Of a stretch of DNA of 64,000 bases, positions 10,800 through 24,900 are shown piece after piece. The notes under the pieces were generated by a model. It saw only the letters and a list, made by a program, of their open reading frames with translations. It searched no databases and was not told where the DNA came from. Source of the stretch: Onchocerca lupi (lineage: Eukaryota; Nematoda; Chromadorea; Rhabditida; Onchocercidae); NCBI GenBank assembly GCA_028564675.1, contig JAOVVO010000241.1, forward strand, positions 1 through 64,000, read 5' to 3'. Every line of letters begins with the position of its first letter. Position 1 is the first letter of the stretch. Made by a program: the position numbers and the translations under genes.

Positions 10800-11250
10800 T
10801 AACTAACAAAGGTCAATATCGATAACTTCGCGCGCCAAAAAAGTGCATCATCATCATGCGCTAATAAAGGCACTCTTTTCTATCATCTTACATGGAGATG
10901 CCAACGGGAGTTTTTAATGCTTCAACTTGGGTTTTTTTCCCTTTACATCGTTTACTCCTTTTTTACGTTAATAAATTTATCACTAGATTTGTTTTATTGA
11001 TACTATTAATTTGTAATTATTGCGTGATTAATAGTAACAAATAATAATAAGTGATGATAAATAATGATAAATAATAATAAATGATAATAAGTAATAATAA
11101 ACAATTAGTCATTCATATGTAACCCTTAACTTGCAACACTTAACCTTAACTAGGTTCAATGCTGTTCACCTTCACGCGTCAGCAAAGGCGCATCATCATC
11201 ACGAGCTAACACAGGCACCCTTTTCTATCATTTTATTTAGGGATCAACGA
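10800..11250. repeat. Internal duplication and AT-microsatellite inside the second Helitron
   Basis: A block containing GCATCATCATCA, a CGCTAA/GAGCTAA core and GGCACYCTTTTCTATCAT occurs twice (about 10840-10890 and 11185-11240). Between the copies lies an imperfect AATAATGATAA-type microsatellite (about 11021-11105). No coding potential was seen. Confidence 0.55.
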
Positions 11251-11890
11251 TAGCGGTCATTTCCTGTAATTCCTCAATCGACATTTGCGGATAAAATAAA
11301 GTGACGACACATTAGGACATTAAAATTAACTGCAAATATGCGTGTGCACCTACAAAACGATCGATCAGCGGAGATATTCTCATATCAATTGCTGGAAATT
11401 GCGAAAGGAAAGGTACCGATTGATCTGAGCTCGTGCAAATTTGACCATCTCATAACTTCTATAATTTAGTGAAGTCAAAAAGGAATTGGCTGGAAAAGTA
11501 TTTCCCAATATTCAAACAAATTATAAGAATCACAATTGGCTGAGTGATGGAGCTATTCTTGCGACGAAGATCAAAGACATCTGCAAACTTAACAATATTA
11601 TTTAGTCTAACATTCAAAGCGAGACAGTCACAAACACTATTGTAGAAATGGATGAAGCGATTAATTTTCAAACCAGAATAATTGAATTCACTCGATTTGC
11701 CAGGGATGCCACCAAAAGTGCTGCAATTGAAAACCGGTGTGCCAATTATCATGTTGCAAAATATCAACCAGCCAAAGTTTTGCAAAAGCATGAGGCTTAC
11801 AGTAAAAAAATTAATGAGCAAGTCATACAAGCAACAGTCTTGACAAGCCTTTCAAAAGTGAAGATGCCCTCATTCCTCGCATTCCTATGT
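11210..11890 (+). pseudogene. Decayed Helitron helicase, copy 2
   Basis: Fragments of the same helicase domain as at 2.6-3.9 kb appear in shifting + frames: DIKINCKYA, ISGDILISIAGN, KYFPIFKQIIRITIG in an out-of-frame stretch, LNSLDLPGMPPKVLQLKTGV with its continuation ending NINQPK, and KKLMS. It is shorter and more broken than copy 1 and ends near the position of the FKGED motif. Frames on either strand in this interval (including 11459-11830 minus and 11648-11965 plus) are shadows. Confidence 0.8.
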
Positions 11891-12044
11891 CGAAGTTTTA
11901 TTTTATTTTTCGTTTTTTTCTTTTTTAATTACATGAATAGTCATAATGAATATTATGTGCATTGAAAATTATGTATCAAAACTTATTTGAAATTTTTCAA
12001 ATTACAATAATAATAATAAACTCATTTTTAATCTTTTTCTTCCG

Positions 12045-12300
12045 AAATGATGATAGCGATTTGAAGAATCTTCCTTGAAACTTTGACTTTATTCTTTTAA
12101 ATTTGAACTTTTTAATTTCAAATATTTAACTAAGTTAGAAGATTTCGTAGAATCGTATTTTGTTAAACCAAACCGCCATCGATTCCATTCATAATTGGAT
12201 TCTCGAACAATGTTCGCACCAAATTTGTTTACAAACTTATTAATATTTCCATCAGAATTTATCGGAATAGAATTAAATATTTTCATGTTTGCTGACGTTT
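12045..12300. repeat. Dispersed direct repeat B, copy 2
   Basis: This is similar in order and orientation to 9030-9245. It follows directly downstream of helicase copy 2, as expected if the block belongs to the 3' part or flank of the element. Confidence 0.6.
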
Positions 12301-13447
12301 TAAACTTTTCAAAATAAGTTGATGATCATATTTTTTTATTTCTTATTTGATTTTATGTTTAATCTTTATGAAAAAGAAAAATTAGAAATCCTAAGTAAAT
12401 GTTTAATTTTCTACTGGATTCCAATTAAATATTTAATCAATTCATAATATTTTACAAATTATTTCCAATCCTTCTTTTTTTCAGTGCATGAAATGGATAC
12501 AAAATTTCTTTTATAATTTAATATATCGTTTAACGACAAATATTATCCCGAAAAATTTCTGCTCTACAGTAAATTTTATTTTTCGGTTCTTTCGTAATCG
12601 GAAAGAAACATTGAAGATTATTATAATATCACGGTTTCAGAAAAAGAAAATTTTCAAAGTTTTTTTAACAGTGAAAATGATTTTGTAAAACTTATTTTTG
12701 CTTGACTTATTGCATCATTATTGTTGATTAGCGAAATAAGAAGTTGTTATTATTATCGTTCCTGTCGTTCGTATTGTTGTGATTAAATATGCAAGAAAAA
12801 CTTGCGTAAAAAACTGTTTCCTGAAATGAATGATAGCTGATTTCAAAATTGATAATAATCGATTTAAGAAATGTAAAGAAAAATTGACAAAATGGATTTG
12901 AATTCCAATTGATTGGAACTTATGAAAATTGTTATCTGGAATATCCGGAACTAAATATTGTTGATAATTTTGAATATCTGATAATTATTTTTCCAGCAAT
13001 TAAGGTGAAAGCAGTATGAGTCAGATTTAAGATTGAAATTGCGAAGAAAGTTCAATAATTCTAATCATAATAAGAAATGTTAGATACAAAGAAAAAATGA
13101 GTACAAAAAAAATGAAAATATATATTAAAATTGTATTATCGATACCACCATATATAATTGTAATATGAAGGTTTGGTTCAGTAGAATTTTAATGCAAAAG
13201 TTGAAGTTTAAGGTATAAATCTTTAAAATTTTTAAATTATTGTTGAATAGTCAAATTAAGCTATTAAGCAATAGCATTCACATTAATTTTCAAATAATCA
13301 TGAATTTTTTCTTGATTACTATCATTATGTTTATTTTATTATTTTGATGACATTTGAAAAAATTAGCTTGACTTCCTCAAACCGTGAAATTTATGCTTGA
13401 TTTTAGAATGATAGTCAAATTTTGAGCTAAATTATATCTTATTTCAG

Positions 13448-13615
13448 AAATTACGTTGGTGTAAACCGTATGAAATACCAAGCATTCTTGATTGTTTGGA
13501 AGAATTTTGTAATGAAAGTTTCCCAGAACAATGGCAAATGACGGTTTGCAATTTTGTATCTAATGGTTCCATTAATTCAACTTATTTTCCTCAACAGCAA
13601 AATGCTAAGCAGTGA
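13448..13615 (+). CDS. Candidate terminal exon of an unidentified gene
   Basis: A canonical TTATTTCAG acceptor is followed by an open frame of 55 codons and a TGA. The frame begins KLRWCKPYEIPSILDCLEEF and continues CNESFPEQW. Its content (Trp, Cys, Pro, Glu, Asp) is unlike the Phe/Ile/Asn/Lys-rich chance frames of this window, which is the main argument for coding. A possible 54-base GT-AG intron (13544-13597) keeps frame. A possible upstream exon at 12485-12568 starts right after a TTTTTTTCAG acceptor with TGC-ATG and ends in phase 0, compatible with joining, but its composition is weak. I do not recognise the family; a small Cys-containing protein is all that can be said. Confidence 0.35.
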   Translation, partial: KLRWCKPYEIPSILDCLEEFCNESFPEQWQMTVCNFVSNGSINSTYFPQQQNAKQ

Positions 13616-16600
13616 AAAAGAAAAAATGAAAATCATGAGTCGATGAATCGATAATCGATATTTATTATCGTTATTTAAATGTAGTATTTTTTCCATTTTG
13701 ATATGTTAATATTTTCTTTCTGATAGAAGTTTTTTTTTTTTTTTGAAGTTTCCTTTTCAATAAATAAATTTGAAGTCTTCTTTAAAAAATAAATAGTCAT
13801 TAAATAGTTCGTGTAAATATAATGATACCAAAATGTTTTTAAAAAGTTTAAAATAAAATTTTTGTGATAAATATTAAAGGACAGAATAATTTATTAACGA
13901 AGAGCAGAAAATAGGATTTAAAAAAATTTACTCGAAATAAATTTCGGTTTTTGGATCCAAATTTTTTTTTTTTTTTTGAAAAAACAAATGAACAAATTTC
14001 AATTTATATTTTTTATTCATAGAAAAAATTTGATTTTTCGTGATTTTTGTTTTGAGTTTACTTCCTATTTTTCACCGTGGTTTTTTATAAGAAGTTTTGA
14101 AATATAAATATTTGCTTTTTTGAAGAAGTAAAATTAATTTTAACTTGTATTTTTCAATTTAAGAAAAGTTTCGGTTTTTTGCAGCTTTTGTTCCAACAAA
14201 AATTTTTATTTCGCTAATTTTTCCGAAAACTTTTAAAATGATTCGAGTAAACAAAATAGAATTAAATCCTGAAACTTATTTCTTTTAAATTTAAATTTTT
14301 TGATAAGTAATTGCTGGCTTTTGTCTGAAATTTTAAATTTAACTTGTTTCAATTTTCATTACACTGTAATTTTGGAAAAAGAAATGTTTCAAATCAAAAT
14401 TTATTTTTTCTTCTTTTTCAGAAAATGATAGTGTAGCACTCATTGATGTCTAATCAATCATCTTGTTGATTTATTGATTGTTTTCCATTTTACCTTTCCA
14501 TCCTGATATTTATCGGCTATTTTTTTCTTCAATTTTTACCGCTAACTTTAATTAATGGATAGATTAAGAGAAAAATGATTTAAGTAAAAAGCGTCATGAA
14601 ACACTTTTCCGATGATTAATATTCAACTGTATCCGACTCGTTAACATATCAGCATTTTAGAAAATAAACAGAATAATGGTTTATCCAATTAATATGATTC
14701 TGATTCTGCTTTCCGGTTTTGATTCCGGCAATCGCACCTATCATGCAATTTAAGCAGGTTTATTTAATGGCAGTCATCACATTAAATTTAAGAGAACAAT
14801 TAATTCTTTTCACCTTGTTTTTGGAATATCGAGAAAACATCAAAGAAATTTTGTGTATGATCAAAAAACGAAAAGAAAAGAAAATATCCAAATTTTTTCA
14901 AAAGTTGTGCAAAATCGGATATAAATCTAGTCCTATAAATAGCCTGAAAAATGATTTATTTAAATATCCGAATGATTTAATATTCAAATATTCTAATATA
15001 AAAGAAATTTTTCTATTACCTAATTTATATATATCATATGCATGCATGTTTATATATTTTCATCTTCATTTTAATTTATGGATAACTTAATTATTTAAAT
15101 AGCTCAAATTAAATACATTTTATGAATATGACAATTTTGAAATAAAAAATTAATGTACACTTTTATCTGTTTTTTTACTTTGCTTAAATTTACAATGTAA
15201 TCTGAATATTTGAAACAAAATACATTTTATGAACATATCTGTGATAATTTTTTTTTTTTTTTTCAAAAAAAAGAGAGAAAAGCAAAATTATCTTTTGAAC
15301 AATGAAAAGTAATTATTGAAATTTTGAAAGTCTGAATAAATGAAGGAAAAAGAAAAAATCTATTTGTGAGTAAATATTGTCTGCAATATATAAACAAAGT
15401 GCTAATACTTTTTAAATAAACCATTTTGCACCCTCAATCAACACAACTTATAACAAACAATTCTGTCTTGTTAGTTTTGTAGACTAAAATTACCAATCAT
15501 TCTTCTCCGATTACCTGATTTTCTTATATTTGCATTGATAAAGTGAATCATTGAAATTGAAATTAATTACCATTATTTAAAATACAAATAGATTTATGCG
15601 CAAAATCGATTTAAATCATTTTTAATTAAATTTAAATTTGTTTTAAATAAATATATGTGCGTGATCAAATCAAATTTTAAAATTATTATCAAATTAAAAC
15701 TTATAAAAGAAATTAATGAAACAAATTTATGCAACTTTTTTATTTCAATAAAATTTTTTAGAATTGAATCAAAATGAAAAAATTGAAATTTTATAAGAAA
15801 CTCAAATTAATTTAATATTTATATATGTCACATATAAAGATTTGGATTCAATTATTCGATTTAAATAATCAAAATCTTTTGCTGAAAGTTCAAATTTGCT
15901 ATGAAAACAAAAATTTAACCGAATTATTTGTTTTTAATTAAAGCAAAATTTCAACTCAACTTAATAACAAATGAAGTTTAATTCTATTTCAAAGGATTAA
16001 TTTTAATTTATTAATGAACCGATTTTATTTGTTTCTTTTTATTTTTAAATCAATATTGAATGCAGCTTTTTATGCCAATAATTCTCTCATTCAATACCAT
16101 TTTTTATCGATTTTTAATTTTTTACTTTTTTTCATTTTCACACCAATATGTGTGTGTATGTACGCATATAATATTATAAACATACCATATATTATTAATA
16201 ATTTATTATAATATTTGATTAACTTGACTTCCTTTTCTTTTTTTTTTTTACATCAGTTATCATTCAATTGATTGCTTCCATTCATCAAATACTTTTGTTT
16301 AAGTTCAACGTTTAATTGATTTAGTTTTAAAATGGTATGAGATGAAATTTAAAAAAAAATAAATAAAAGCGATAAATATTTAGGAAAAAAACAAATAAAA
16401 AGAAAATTGAATAAAATCAACTAAAAGAACAATTATTTACAAATAGATTGGATGGACACTTCTGGACAATAATATGTCCTATTTACTGAAAGTATTAGCG
16501 GATGTATAAACAATAGATAGCTATTAGTATTATTATTAATAGTAGTAGATATCATTGATGAACTGTATTCAGTAAGGTTAATATTCAAATAAACTAGTAG

Positions 16601-18359
16601 AAATGAAAGGTCAAAGGAGGAAGAAAAGTTGATTTGAAGAGGAAGAATGCAATCAAAGTATGATGTTTACGAATGACATTGCAAATACCGTAATCAAATT
16701 TATGCATATAATTTAACCGTTTTGGAAACGTAAGCAAAATTATCAAAAATAATGAATATTTCATTCTAACTTTTAGTTCTATTATTTTTTCGAAAAAAGT
16801 TTGTCTTGAGGAAATTAAAAGAAATTTGAAATTGATTTTTAATTCTAACTTTTAATCACAATTTTTGCAAATTTCATGTTCAATTTACTTATTAATTAAA
16901 TTCTAATTTTCATTTTTCTATCGCATTGTTTTCTTAAGTGCCAGATTATAAATGAATTGATTGCTAAGCTAACATTTATAACGGAGCTGATATTTGAAAA
17001 AAATTATCACAAATTTAAATGGCCTGTTTTTGGGGATTTTAAATAGATTAATTTAAGAATTGAACTGAGTTCTTCTAATAGAAGGCTTTGTAGAAAAAGA
17101 ATTCCAAAGTAATAAATGATATTTTCGCAACTCATTTTTAATTTAGCTATAATTTTCTTTTTTATTATCAAATTCTTAAAATTAATTTAATTTTATTACA
17201 TTTTTGTCATTCAAAATTTCTTTTATTTCTCTATTATTTTTTAATTTTTCACAGTTTTTTCTTAATTTCATTTTTCACATTCAATTCATTATTTGATTGA
17301 TTTTCCGCAAATTTTTTCAAAATCAGGAACAAATAATTAATAAACAATAACAATCGATTAAATTTGTAAAAACATTAGCACAAATTCTTACAATCAAAAT
17401 CTTTTTTCGAATAAATTTTTGGAAACTTGCAGGAAATTTTGAAGTAAAGTTTGCAAAAAATTTTGATAAGCTTTTTAGATAAAATTTAAAAAGTTGAATT
17501 GTTTAGTAACAAATAAATTTTTAATTTCATGAGAAGAATTTTTCAAATAATGATATATTTTCTGATGTATATATGACCAGAAACGAATATTAATCGAACA
17601 TCAAAGGATAAAATATATTTCACGCTCTGTAATTTATAGAATTTTAATTGGAGGAAATTAAAAGAAAACATTTTAACTTTATGATGTAAGCAAACACAAT
17701 TAAAGATATCGTTTTTATCATTTCTAAAAATAATATATCATTTTTTTTTATTTTTTTTCCAATTAAATTAAGAAACGAAATTATTTTTCTCTAATAATTC
17801 CTATTTCTAGTCAATAAAATTTGCTTTTCTTTTTTTTTTTTGTTTTTGCTTTTGTTTTTTGTTTTTTGTTTTTTTAACTATTAAAGAGAAATTATGAAAC
17901 AATAATTATGTAAGTAAATATACCCTATTAAATAGATACATCTTATTCGTCTTTCTAATCAGAAAAAATTTTTATTTTCAATTTTTGTTTTTTAAATTTT
18001 ATTTTTTTATTTTACAAACAATCAATAGCATACATGATGATATATGTGTATACAAGAAAGATTTTAAAAAATTTAACCGAAAAATTTTTTTTTCCCACAA
18101 TAAATCTTAATTGATCGTTACCGACTCCTTGTTATTAGCCCGGTTATTTGGGTATATGTAACTTTTCATGCTCAATTTACGTATTAAATTGATAAAAAAT
18201 GAAGGAATGATTAATAGATCGGTCTTTTTTTTTCTTTTTTTGATGAAAATGATTAATAAATTTACTTGAAAAACAACGAATGATATATGATAGATCGATT
18301 TTTAAGTATTATTTAAGTATGTATGAAATAAATTATTTCTTGCATATTGAATATATTTG

Positions 18360-18780
18360 TTGTAGCATTCATTTATTATTATTATTATTATTTATTATGA
18401 TTATTTAAATATATAATATAGATTCTAATAAATGTTTTAAATAAATCTATAAAATAAAATATTATAAGTATTGTTCAAGTATGCGTATTACACATATATT
18501 GCTTCAAATATCGAATATGTAATATTTGAATTATTTAAATATACAATATATATTCCTATTAATATTTTTTAATTATATGTATAATATATAGTTTTTTGCA
18601 TATTTTATATGAATACATGTATTATTTAGATCTATGCTATATATTCCAATAAATGTTTTTAAGTATATCTACAATATACATTTCCTATAAATATTATTTA
18701 AATTAATGTATAACGTATATTCCTCGATAAATATTTAAATATATATATATTTCTAAATGTATATAATTTGTTTAAATTGA
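18360..18780. repeat. Diverged AT-rich tandem repeat
   Basis: Units built around TATATTCC, (A/T)ATAAATGTTTT and TTTAAATATAT recur roughly every 60-70 bases, interrupted by TTATTATTA microsatellite at the left end. Copies are strongly diverged. Confidence 0.5.
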
Positions 18781-20379
18781 AAATAAAAATCAGCCGCAAT
18801 AATAATCGCAAAATTGGTAATAAAGTTTTATGTGAAAAAGTGGCAAAAGCATAGAAAATTACCTGTTTGATGAAAATTATAATAGTAAATTTAAGAGGAA
18901 AAGGATTGAAGAAGAAAGAAAAATAAAAAAATAAAAAAAAAGAGGTAAATGGCTTGTGAGGCTATTAATTGTGGAATGATATTTTTCTCCTTCTCCTTTG
19001 CATGTTTAAAAATATTTGTGAAAAAAAAAAATAATTTTAATGTATTTGAATGTAAAATCGGAATAAATCTTAAATTTGTATAAATAAATGAGCCAAAAAT
19101 GAAGCTATTGGAAAGCATTAATCGATCATACTAACTGCTCATTTCATCGGCAATTTTTTTGAATTAAAAAGAAAAAAAAAATTTCGCTTCAAAAGAAAAA
19201 TTCGAAATATATATCGTAGTAATCACTTATCAGTATTGATAATTTAAGTATAAGATGATGATACTTTGATAATTATAAGTTTAAAGATATTGTAATTTTG
19301 ACCATTCTTGACTATTTTTGACTAACTTGGTATATCATATTCTTTTTTCTCTTTAGTTATATCTTAATTATCAATTAGAATTTGATAAATGAGTAAGAGA
19401 AGTATGATTAATTGATCGACTGATTAATTCTGCGATAATTAAAAGGTAAAAATTGGATAAATATTTCTAATCGAGAAATGAAATTTTAGTTAATAGGAGA
19501 ATTTGAAATATTAGTTGAATAAAGTATTAAATGATCGAATAAGTAATGTCAATTATACTAAGTCTGGTCTATTATAATTTATGATAAAAATAATCTTACA
19601 GATCATTTTGCAAATATTTTGTTTAATAATGGAAGTAATGAAAGCAGTTCTATAAAATTTTAAATTTAAATTATCAATTTCAATCATATCATGGATATTG
19701 ATTATTGCATTGTTAACATGTAAAATATATAAATTAAGGAAGTGAAGAAATTCATTTTGAAAAATTTTTAGTATGGAATTATTGCAAATTTTTATCAAAA
19801 TAAACAAAATATATAAATTAAGAAAGTGAAACAAAAACGAAAATGAAAGAAAAAAACATTTTAAATAGGTCGCCTCCCCCCCAAAAAAAAAATTTCATCA
19901 AATATATTAACAAAATATAATTTTAATTTTGATAGTTTTACAAATTTTTTTTAAATCAATTTAATTTTGAGAATTTTACGGTCTTTTTTGACAAAACAAT
20001 TAATTTTATAATTTCTTGAAATATTGGCAAAAAAATTTTTGCGAACGGTTTTTTTTCTTCTCTTTCTTTTTAATTGCTACTAGATTTATATATAATTTTT
20101 TAATTTATTTACTTTAGATTTGTACTTATATAATTTTTTTCTAAAATCAAATACTGAATTTCAAAGCTGAATTTTGCAATTTTTTAGAACATTTAAAAGA
20201 TTTCTTTATCAAATTTTTAATATTTTATAATGACACTTTTCGAACAATTTATTTTTTTTTTCTTTTTCTTACAGAATGAAACACAAAAATTTTCAGGCGA
20301 CTAATTGAATCAAAAAATATTCAAGTATTTAGTTTGTATAAAAAAGCAAGCTTCCACCTATTTTTTATATAAGAATACA

Positions 20380-20890
20380 ATTACTGTAAGGCCAGTAATG
20401 CAAAATCAAAAATATGATTGCAATTACTGTAAACCAAAAAATATATTTACAGTTACTGTAAAGTCAGCAGCGCGGATCATTGCAAATCGAAAAATAATAA
20501 TTGCGGTTATTGCAAATCAAAAAAAAAAAGCTGCAATTAATGTAAATCAAAAATATATTTGCAACTACTGTAAGCCAAACTAAATTTTTATCAGTTACTG
20601 TAAAGTCAGCAACGCTGACTAAAAATTATGTTTGCAATTATAAATCAAACAATATGACTACAATTGCTACAAATCAAAAGAAATAATTGCAATTATTATA
20701 AATCAGAAACTATGATTGCAATTATTGTAGATCAAAAAAAACGACTCTAATTACCGTAAAACTAATCTATGCATACCGAAGGATATAATTATTGCAAATC
20801 AGAAATGCATATCAAAAAATACAATAATTATCGTAATATTTAAACGTGCATATCGAAAAATGCAATTGCAATTATCGGAAAGTTACAACA
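20380..20890. repeat. Interspersed tandem repeat, core ATTGCAATTACTGTAAATCA
   Basis: More than ten imperfect units follow one another. Each has a core like TTGCAATTA(C/T)TGTAAATCAA followed by an A-rich or TATG linker, with a spacing of about 25-40 bases. A longer unit containing ACTGTAAAGTCAGCA occurs twice (about 20455 and 20595). The + frame at 20305-20583 is a product of the repeat. Confidence 0.75.
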
Positions 20891-21865
20891 AATTTGCTTT
20901 AAAAAAGATAATCATTAATAACGCATGAAATAATAAAATTTTATTTTAAAATCATCGATAATTCCAATAATGTTAATGAATGACAAAGTTAAAAAAACTG
21001 AAGTAAAAATTGCAGGAAAATTGAAACACATACTTCAAAAAGATTATAAATTTCCGTGAATTTCCTTTCCATCTGAGAAGACGCGTAAATGATCAACTTT
21101 TTTCTACTTTCTTGTCGCTTTTTTTTTTTGCAAGAATTTAATTTTCAAATGCCCATGAAGAAATGTTTGAGAATGCGGAAATGTGGTATTTTTAATATGC
21201 AAAATTTTTGGTTAATCATATCATTTTTCTTCTTTTTTATGATTTAGAAAATTTCAAAAATATATAAAAAAAGAGAAGAAAAGGAAAAATAGAAATTAAA
21301 ACATATAATTTCATAATTTAGAAAGTCTTAAGAACTTAAGAAAAAAATAAAAAATAAAAGAAGAAAGTATAAAGGTACAGAAATTTCTTTTTTTAATTTT
21401 TAAAAACAAATTTTGAATCATTGGAAATTTGAAAAAAATATTGTTTCAAATCAAAGTCTACATAATATGTCAGAATAATCATTAGTAAGAGAAATGAGAA
21501 AAATGAGGTGTATTCATTGACCAATGAAAAATATTTGATTTGAGTAAACTGAAGTGATTTAATCCATTAAACACAATCATAATTTGACTTTACTAAAATC
21601 ATCTCTTTTAAGGATTGTTTTCATGAACGATTGGATAAATTTGAAAATTAACTACAAAATGATAAGATTTTTTAAATTCCGTCAAAATTTTTTTAAATTC
21701 AAGGGTATTAGTCAGTTATATGAATGAAATGGATTTGCTAGAAAAAACCAAATGTTACTGTGCATGGAACTTTTGGAAAGATTTCATTCAGTGAAATTTC
21801 TATTCTTTTAATTCTCCAGCTACAGTAATCCAAAAGCTACGCATGAACTTGATCAAAGAAGCTGA

Positions 21866-21871
21866 TTTATT
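21866..21871 (-). terminator. Candidate poly(A) signal of the EMX gene
   Basis: AATAAA on the minus strand lies 66 bases beyond the stop codon at 21937. The position suits a 3' end, but chance occurrence is common in such DNA. Confidence 0.4.
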
Positions 21872-21936
21872 ATTATTTTTTTTTTTTTTGCCATCAATAA
21901 TGACTTAATTTAAATTTGAAAAGGGAAAAAAAAATA

Positions 21937-24900
21937 TCATGCACTCATTTGGTGCGAACTTGTTGCTTTTTCGGAATCCGATTTAAATCGCTTATGCTTT
22001 GTACGACGATTCTGGAACCATACTTTAACCTGAAATTTAAAAATTAGGTAAGTATTATGATTTATAAGTACAAATAATGTTTTTGCATTTCAAGAAATAT
22101 CACATGAATTCTCCGAATTATCAAATAGCTAAGAATTTTGAAATTTAATTAACAAAATAAAACTTTTTTGACATCTAATGCTGTAAAAAATTCCGGTATA
22201 TATCGTAAAAATTTTAATACTTGATTTTTCAAAATATTTGAGTACGAAAGGCAAAAACTAAGATGACAGATGAAAATGAAAAAAAGAAGCAAGAAAAAAA
22301 GGTAATTAAACTGAAATTGAATACAATGAAGTTTTTGTTCTCTGATAACCAAATAATTAATTAATAATTATAATTATATTGCTTCATTTCCCATTTTGCG
22401 AGATTTTTAATTCCGGAGTATTATTATATTATTTTTTTCAATTAATTATACTAAATCATAGACAAATTACCAAGTAAATTTCGAATTTAATTAAATTGCA
22501 TAATTTAAATGAAACAATTTGTCCAAAATTCATACCGCTTTAAATTAATTAAAATTAATCCATTTGAATCAACCCACAATATTTTATTTTCTTCATTTCT
22601 TTGCTTTCTTTTGCTTATTCATTTTTTGTTAATTATCAAATTATATTTTATTAATTAATGAATCCTCTTTAAAAACACAGTAATTCCTTTTGTAAATACA
22701 TATACATTTCTTTACTTATTTCGATAAAATTTTAATTTCCTTTTTTCCACATTTACTGCTATTTATTATTTTCCATTTTAAAAATTGGTTTTATTATTAT
22801 TAGAATCAAAATTGACATAATTTAAATTAATGTAATTTGAACCAGTTTGATTGGAACTTTTTTTCGAATTACTTTAATAATTTTTCTTTACCACATAAAT
22901 CATTTTTATTTGTTTAAAATTTAATTATTAATTAGTCGATCCCTAATGTCTTTTTTTTCTTCCCTCTTTCTCTTCTAAATTCTTCAACTATTTGTCAAAT
23001 CTTGTCATCAATTGTCATTTTCGCTTTTTTTTTTGCATTTTCTTATTTACTTAATAGCTTTAAACAAACGACTATTGTAAGTAGCATCAATACATATCTT
23101 TTACTTTTTCACTCTTCCCCTCCCTCTCTCTCTCTCTCTTTCTCATCGAGGTAATTACGCTGCTAAACACAGATAATGAGAAATATAAGTTTATACTGAA
23201 GAAGAAGAAAAAAAAAGGATTTAAATTAAACTTTCAAAGCTTACTGTAAAGTTGCTAATGCATTTATTTAAGATAATTATTTCGTTGCAAATCTTTCCTA
23301 ATTAATTTATTCCTCCAGTCAAACAATCAAAATTAAATTTATCAGTCATTAGTTTATAATTATTATTTAAGATTATATAGTCAGTTGGATTCCGCAAAAC
23401 TTTCTCTGATAACAATATGATGCATCAGATATGATCAGATATAAGTTGAAAGGATTTGAGTTAGAAATACAACTTTATCGATTATTCCAATTTTTTTATC
23501 AGTTAATCGGATTGTTTGTCGGATTTTGATTACAATTTAGGGCAAAAGTCGAAGAATTAAGGCTTAAATGAAATATTCCGCTATAAATTGCTCAGGCTTA
23601 CAATATATATATTTATGAAAATATAATACTTGAAAAATGAATTGAACAATGAAAAAAAATCAATAACATATCACTAGGCATTAGACAAAGCATTTTTTGT
23701 AGGATATTTTTTGTTTCATAATCGTAATTTATAAGACAAAAAATAAAAAATAAAAAAATAAAAAAGTTTGCTAATTACAAAACTTAAGACAAATAAAACA
23801 TTTAAATCCAATAATTAAAGAAGAACTTTTTCATCGAATACCTACCTTTTTTTTCAATTCGAATTAAAATATTCCAAAATTTATATCATCATTATTTCCC
23901 AACTCGATTGTTTTATATTTGATACGAATAAACTATTCAAATTTTCATTTTTGATTAATTGAATGGAAAATTTGGCCACCTGTGTTTCGGTTAATGATAG
24001 ACTGGTTGCTAATTCTCGACGTTCATTTCCGATTACATAATGATTCAATTCGAATGCTTTTTCAAGTTCGACCAATTGCTGTGGTGAAAAAGCGGTACGA
24101 ATTCGCTTATTCTTACGAAATGGTTGCAAAAAGAGACCGGCGGTAGTTTCATCTAAATTTAATAAGAATAATGATAAATTTGAATCTTTCGATAAATTTT
24201 CATGCCAATTTTTGAAAAAAAAAGTTTGATTTTAATTTTTAAATAAGATGAAAAAAGAAAAAATATTCAAAAATCAAACAAATTTTTTCTTGAATACCAT
24301 TAAGAAATGAATAAATTAATTAATACACCCACACTCAAAAAAAAAAAAAAATTCTAAATTTTGTCTTCATATATGCTATGAAAGAAATGGAATTATGTAA
24401 AATTACTGTTAGCTAAAGTAAAATAAATCAAATTATAAGAAATATTATTAGTTAAAAGATTACAAAGTTAACAATCAATAATTAAGAATAACTGATGAGA
24501 AGCGATCAATCAATAAATTCCATCCTATAACATTAGTATCTAACATTAGATATGTTAGCAATATATAATGGAATATTTTTGATAATAAATATTTGAATAT
24601 TTTTTGATAAATTAAAGAAAATATTTTTTTTCTCATCTCATCCTTAATGGAAATAAAGGGGAAAAAATTTGAGAAAAAGAAAAGGAAATGTTGGTTGCAT
24701 GTAATGGTGAATGGATGAATATATGATGAATATTAGGATTATATATTAGTAGAGAATGTTTGTAACCATTAATTTAGTCGACAAATTTACAGATAACCAA
24801 CAATTTTATTCGACAAATTTATGGATAATTTAAGATAAAATATTTTTTAACAAATTTACCCAATCCATTTCCTATTCTCATCTTTTGCGTAACTAAAATA

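Larger units (their letters stand above)
13616..21865. other. Large AT-rich intergenic region
   Basis: More than 8 kb contain no exon I can support. The 123-codon + frame at 14719-15090 has Lys/Ile/Phe/Leu-rich composition and no family motif. Other frames (16014-16211, 18891-19118, 19553-19834, 20305-20583) are low complexity or lie in tandem repeats. Poly(A)/(T) runs are frequent. The region may hold distal regulatory DNA of the homeobox gene to its right, but nothing specific was identified. Confidence 0.5.

Noticed and set aside
11459..11965. Frames of 123 (minus) and 105 (plus) codons
   Set aside because: Both overlap the helicase remnant in wrong frames or on the wrong strand; the helicase similarity explains the interval.
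14719..15090. 123-codon + strand frame
   Set aside because: Lys/Ile/Phe/Leu composition is typical of AT-rich noncoding DNA, and there is no motif, signal or splice context.
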